Of a DNA stretch of 36,306 nt, positions 33,432 through 36,306 are shown piece by piece. The number at the start of each line of letters is the position of its first letter. Position 1 is the first letter of the stretch. Both the position numbers and the translations under genes were made by a program. Location of the stretch: positions 1-36,306 of the forward strand of contig JAVERC010000036.1 of the NCBI GenBank assembly GCA_034007295.1, written 5' to 3'. The notes below the pieces were generated by a model. The model was not told the origin of the DNA, searched no databases, and saw only the letters and a program-made list of their open reading frames with translations. The DNA comes from JACKCP01 sp034007295 (GTDB lineage: Bacteria; Desulfobacterota; Desulfobacteria; Desulfobacterales; JACKCP01).

Positions 33432-34406
33432 TTGGAAATTGGATTTGTACATATTGGCATGATGAAAACAGCTTCAACATATATGCAAAATGTTTGGATG
33501 AATGAGCAAAATTATTCTCTTTCTTGGAGAGGCAATTTCGAGCTATTAGAGAATTTAAGAAATTCAGTAAAAAAGAATAAATTGAACCCTGATATTAAAA
33601 TCAATATTCGGACCGATATGCCATATAAACAAGGTGAGAAAATTGTAATCAGCAATGAAGGCTTTTCATCGGCTTTTATGAATGAGCCTGAACACCAGAA
33701 AAAAATCCCACAATTTATTGATTTATCAAGTAGAGTACTTGGTAAAATAGCAACAATTTCACCAAACCTCCTTATTATTGTAAGGGAGCCTTATTCCTGG
33801 ATAAAATCAGTTTATATTCAGGCAATAAAACAGGGCTGGAGTGGGACTGCACAGGAGTTTATTGATAATCAGGCAGATTTGATAGTCAATGGTCTTGATA
33901 TGAGGTTTATATACAAATCTTATGCCAGATTTTTTAGAAATATAGTGGTAGTTCCTTTTGAACTGCTTAAAAAAAATGAATCAGATTTTTGGGAAGTTAT
34001 ATCAGATAAGTTTAATCTGCCTGCAATTTCTGTTAAAATTTCTCCTCTTAATGAATCTCTTGAGTTAGAAAAAGTTTATATACTTTCAAGGTTAAATGAA
34101 ATTTCCAGGTTTATTGTTAAAGCCCTTAAAGCTTCAAAAACATATAATTTTATACAGGAAAAAGAGAAAATTTTAGGTTCTGTTACTAATGACGGGAAAT
34201 GGGTTAATAGAAGATTTCTTGAACATGGAACAGAAGAAGAAATTAATGAAATAAAAAATATTTTAAATATAAGGTCTGTTCCTGAATCTTTTTTAAAGTT
34301 TATTCTCACAAATGAACAAAAAGAAAAAATAAATAATAATTATAATCTTTTTCTTAAAACATGCTCAACTAATCAAGACATCATCACTTTATACAATATG
34401 GTTTAA
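33432..34406 (+). CDS. Sulfotransferase-family protein next to flagellin
   Basis: The TTG start at 33432 has an AGGTGAT site upstream, giving 324 residues. The N-terminus IGFVHIGMMKTASTYMQNVW holds a PAPS 5'-phosphosulfate loop of the K[TS]xxT type (KTAST, residues 12-16). ISPNLLIIVREPYSWIKSVYIQ (about 112-133) matches the 3'-phosphate motif RxP..W..S.Y of sulfotransferases. No TM segment or signal peptide is visible, so it is cytoplasmic. It lies 11 bp after the Maf gene and 181 bp before the flagellin gene. The obvious hypothesis is sulfation of the flagellin glycan or of its sugar donor. Confidence 0.82.
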   Translation: MEIGFVHIGMMKTASTYMQNVWMNEQNYSLSWRGNFELLENLRNSVKKNKLNPDIKINIRTDMPYKQGEKIVISNEGFSSAFMNEPEHQKKIPQFIDLSSRVLGKIATISPNLLIIVREPYSWIKSVYIQAIKQGWSGTAQEFIDNQADLIVNGLDMRFIYKSYARFFRNIVVVPFELLKKNESDFWEVISDKFNLPAISVKISPLNESLELEKVYILSRLNEISRFIVKALKASKTYNFIQEKEKILGSVTNDGKWVNRRFLEHGTEEEINEIKNILNIRSVPESFLKFILTNEQKEKINNNYNLFLKTCSTNQDIITLYNMV

Positions 34407-34440
34407 TTTTAAAAATAATTGAAAAATTTTTTAAATTTCT

Positions 34441-34467
34441 TAAGGCATTTCAGTTTGTTTCCGATAA
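34441..34467 (+). promoter_or_regulatory. Sigma-28 (FliA)-type flagellin promoter
   Basis: TAAGGCAT (34441-34448) and TCCGATAA (34460-34467), with an 11-nt spacer, match the sigma-28 consensus TAAAGTTT-N11-GCCGATAA at 5 of 8 and 7 of 8 positions. It lies about 120 bp upstream of the flagellin ATG, implying a 5' leader of roughly 110 nt. Confidence 0.75.
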
Positions 34468-34496
34468 GTTTATTGAAACATAAGTGAAAGGAGGTA

Positions 34497-34523
34497 ATGG
34501 CTCAAATTAATTTATTTTTTTAA
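34497..34523 (+). CDS. Flagellin leader mini-ORF (MAQINLFF)
   Basis: Inside the flagellin leader, AAAGGAGG sits 2 nt before ATG 34497, which opens an 8-codon ORF ending in TAA. The ribosome binding site is as strong as that of flagellin itself, although the spacing is short. MAQIN resembles the first residues of many flagellins, so it may be a relic of a deleted flagellin gene or a regulatory leader peptide. Translation is not proven. Confidence 0.35.
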   Translation: MAQINLFF

Positions 34524-34542
34524 GTCAGACAACTCAAAATAA

Positions 34543-34565
34543 AATGCAAGGATGCATTCTTTTTA
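34543..34565 (+). promoter_or_regulatory. Small hairpin with T run in the flagellin leader (attenuator candidate)
   Basis: AATGCA (34543-34548) pairs with TGCATT (34553-34558) around an AGGA loop, followed by CTTTTTT. It lies between the mini-ORF and the flagellin ribosome binding site (AAGGAGGA at 34575-34582). The stem is only 6 bp, so full termination is unlikely; pausing or an mRNA-stability role is possible. Confidence 0.3.
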
Positions 34566-34587
34566 AACAATTTCAAGGAGGAAACTC

Positions 34588-36306
34588 ATGGGTCTAAGAA
34601 TTAATACAAACATTCAGGCGTTGAATGCACACAAAAACCTTACTAAAACCGATAATGCACTAAGTTCATCATTGGAGCGTCTTTCCAGTGGTTTGAGAAT
34701 CAACAAGGCTGCTGATGATGCATCTGGTCTAGCTATTGCTGATACTTTGAGAGCCCAGCATACAGGTATTGGTCAGGCAATTTCAAACGCCAACGACGGT
34801 GTTAACATTATTCAGATAGCAGATGGTGCACTTGAAGAATCAGTTAACATAGTCAACACAATCAGAACCAAAGCTATTCAGGCAGCTTCAGATGCTCAAA
34901 GTGATGCTTCAAGAAAAGCTATCCAGGCTGACGTTGACAAGCTTCTTGAAGAACTTAATATGATTGCTGAAACAACAGCTTACAACGGAATAAATCTTCT
35001 TGACGGAACCTTTGTTGATAAACAATTCCATATTGGTGCCTACAAAGACGAAACTGCTAAAGTTAATATTGGTAACGCAAGTGGTGAAGTCGTAGGTGCT
35101 ATGGCTTATGCAAATACTGCAAGAGAAGCTGAAGCTGCTGTATCAAAGCCTTTTTTTAAGGGAGATGCTGTTTCAACAGATACTTTGGATGAAGCTGATT
35201 TAAGAATAAATGGTATTGATATAGGAGCTGCCCAGAAACAGGTATACAGCACCGGTACTCAGTCTGCAACAACAGCATGGGCAAAAGCAGCAGCAATAAA
35301 TGCAAAAATCAATGAGACTGGTGTTCAGGCAAAGGCAACTACAGAAACTATTTTTACTTTTGATGGTGCAAATGTATCCTTGACAGTAAACGGAATGGGT
35401 TTTTCTGGTGATGCTCAGGGTATGGTTAATAAGATTAATAATGATGCGACAGCCAAATCCCTTGGAATCAGAGCTGAGTATATTGCAGATGGTAACAGTG
35501 GTGCTGTTAAGATAATAGGTATTCATGGTCAGGAATTATCTTTCACTGGTATTACAAATAAAGCTCTTGTAAATGGTATAAGTGTAACCGGAGTAGATTT
35601 TGCTGCACAGGGAACATTAACCCTTTCAAATGCTAGAGCTATGACCCAAGGTTCTGAAGGTATAACAGAAACTTCCTTAAGTGCAGGCGATTTAACAATA
35701 AATGGTATTGATGTTGCTCAAGGAGGCTCTCTTTCAATTAAAGCTGATGATGCAGATGGAACCTTGCTAAGTGCGATAAATAATAACGCAACTTTCCAGA
35801 AAATGGGAGTCAGGGCAGAATATGTGAGCCTTGACAATGGTTTAACTAATAGGATCCGAATTATTTCTGAAAATGAAGAACTTACTATTGGTGGGGTAGA
35901 TCCAAGCAAGGTTGGTCTTGTGAAAGGTACTACTGAAGGTATTCAGACAAACGGTATTGTTTTGGAAGGTTCTGCAACAGATTCTGACAAAGTAAATGAT
36001 AACTATCTTAGCAAAATTGGTTTTTCTGGTGCTCAATACGGCTCATTTGAATCCACTGGGGTTTCTAATGAATCTGGTAATGATACACTTGTTCTTTCCA
36101 GTGCCTATCTTAAAACAGACGCAGTCTCAACAGATGCTCTTGAGGAAGGTGATATTAGAATAAATGGAGTTGAAATAGAAGCTGCCCAGAAACAGGTATA
36201 CAGCACCGGTACTCAGTCTGCAACAACAGCATGGGCAAAAGCAGCAGCAATAAATGCAAAAATCAATGAGACTGGTGTTCAGGCAAAGGCAACTACAGAA
36301 ACTATT
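34588..36306 (+). CDS. Giant flagellin with Flagellin_IN repeats, partial (3' end off window)
   Basis: The ATG has AAGGAGGA just upstream, and 573 codons are open to the window end without reaching a C-terminal flagellin domain. The N-terminal D0/D1 region is canonical: MGLRINTNIQALNAHKNL, LSSGLRINKAADDASGLAIA and the ANDGVNIIQIADGALEE segment to about residue 165. The variable region contains three Flagellin_IN-type motifs: LRINGIDIG (205), LTINGIDVA (369) and IRINGVEIE (523). Residues 214-255 and 532-573 are identical, encoded by identical DNA. Typical flagellins are 270-500 residues, so this is a large, surface-expanded flagellin and a likely target of the upstream glycosylation genes. Ser/Thr are abundant in the variable region. 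Regulated by the sigma-28-type promoter. Confidence 0.95.
   Translation, partial: MGLRINTNIQALNAHKNLTKTDNALSSSLERLSSGLRINKAADDASGLAIADTLRAQHTGIGQAISNANDGVNIIQIADGALEESVNIVNTIRTKAIQAASDAQSDASRKAIQADVDKLLEELNMIAETTAYNGINLLDGTFVDKQFHIGAYKDETAKVNIGNASGEVVGAMAYANTAREAEAAVSKPFFKGDAVSTDTLDEADLRINGIDIGAAQKQVYSTGTQSATTAWAKAAAINAKINETGVQAKATTETIFTFDGANVSLTVNGMGFSGDAQGMVNKINNDATAKSLGIRAEYIADGNSGAVKIIGIHGQELSFTGITNKALVNGISVTGVDFAAQGTLTLSNARAMTQGSEGITETSLSAGDLTINGIDVAQGGSLSIKADDADGTLLSAINNNATFQKMGVRAEYVSLDNGLTNRIRIISENEELTIGGVDPSKVGLVKGTTEGIQTNGIVLEGSATDSDKVNDNYLSKIGFSGAQYGSFESTGVSNESGNDTLVLSSAYLKTDAVSTDALEEGDIRINGVEIEAAQKQVYSTGTQSATTAWAKAAAINAKINETGVQAKATTETI
35227..35352 (+). repeat. Intragenic direct repeat in flagellin, unit 1
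   Basis: These 126 bp (42 codons) are identical to 36181-36306. The offset is 954 bp, or 318 codons, so the repeat is in frame. It encodes AAQKQVYSTGTQSATTAWAK and the following residues. Confidence 0.97.
36181..36306 (+). repeat. Intragenic direct repeat in flagellin, unit 2 (continues off window)
   Basis: It matches 35227-35352 base for base, including silent positions, and is cut by the window end. The true repeat is therefore longer than 126 bp. Protein similarity also extends upstream, with DAVSTD before both units, but the DNA there has diverged. Confidence 0.97.

Noticed and set aside
34588..36306. Flagellin as a hook-associated protein (FlgL/FlgK)
   Set aside because: The canonical flagellin N-terminus (LRINTNIQALNAHKNL and LSSGLRINKAADDASG) and the sigma-28 promoter favour flagellin. 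FlgL/FlgK N-termini differ.
1..36306. tRNA or rRNA genes
   Set aside because: I scanned the intergenic gaps for T-loop (GGTTCGAATCC-like) and cloverleaf patterns and saw none; the gaps are AT-rich or repeat-filled.

Overview
The window reads as chromosomal DNA of an AT-rich, motile, Gram-negative bacterium. The glutamate synthase is the split, ferredoxin-containing 'archaeal/anaerobe' type. Together with a NifA-like sigma-54 activator, a Cache-domain chemoreceptor, a MptE-like flagellin glycosyltransferase and a sigma-28-type flagellin promoter, this suggests a strict anaerobe, perhaps a Desulfobacterota (Desulfobacterales-like) lineage. That placement is inference; no marker gene is present.

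Layout. (1) 1-8 kb: a partial AAA-ATPase-like gene, a lone NeuD/PglD-type acetyltransferase, an alpha/beta hydrolase, a hemolysin III/PAQR membrane protein, a methyl-accepting chemotaxis protein and a GAF/AAA+/HTH sigma-54 activator. (2) 8-19 kb: ychF, then nitrogen metabolism. This holds a stand-alone FMN glutamate-synthase-domain protein, a nitronate monooxygenase/FabK-like flavoprotein, and a three-gene glutamate synthase operon: class II amidotransferase, ferredoxin-FMN synthase, and a GXGXG domain fused to a GltD-like oxidoreductase with C-terminal ferredoxins. A GNAT-like protein follows. (3) 19-22.6 kb: an LtaS/MdoB-like membrane phosphotransferase and a 14-TM MFS exporter. (4) 22.8-34.4 kb: a compact, mostly overlapping or closely spaced nonulosonic acid (sialic/legionaminic-type) flagellin glycosylation locus. 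Its order is neuB, two methyltransferases, ATP-grasp ligase, HAD phosphatase, NeuC/LegG epimerase, PIG-L deacetylase, PtmE-like guanylyltransferase, CMP-sugar synthetase, MptE-like Maf glycosyltransferase with TPRs, sulfotransferase. (5) 34.4 kb to the end: a sigma-28-type promoter, a leader with a mini-ORF and small hairpin, and a very large flagellin with Flagellin_IN repeats that runs off the window.

How it fits together. NeuB, the NeuC-like epimerase, the PtmE-like enzyme and the CMP-synthetase would make an activated nonulosonic acid. The methyltransferases, ATP-grasp protein, deacetylase and sulfotransferase are candidates to decorate it. The Maf protein would attach it to the adjacent flagellin. 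This tailoring combination next to a repeat-rich giant flagellin is the most interesting system in the window.

Other structure. At least four copies of a palindromic intergenic element of about 135 bp, plus a related inverted-repeat element, lie in the gaps between genes. One methyltransferase gene carries an apparent one-base frameshift at a G tract. The flagellin gene contains an exact in-frame 126-bp duplication that continues past the window end.
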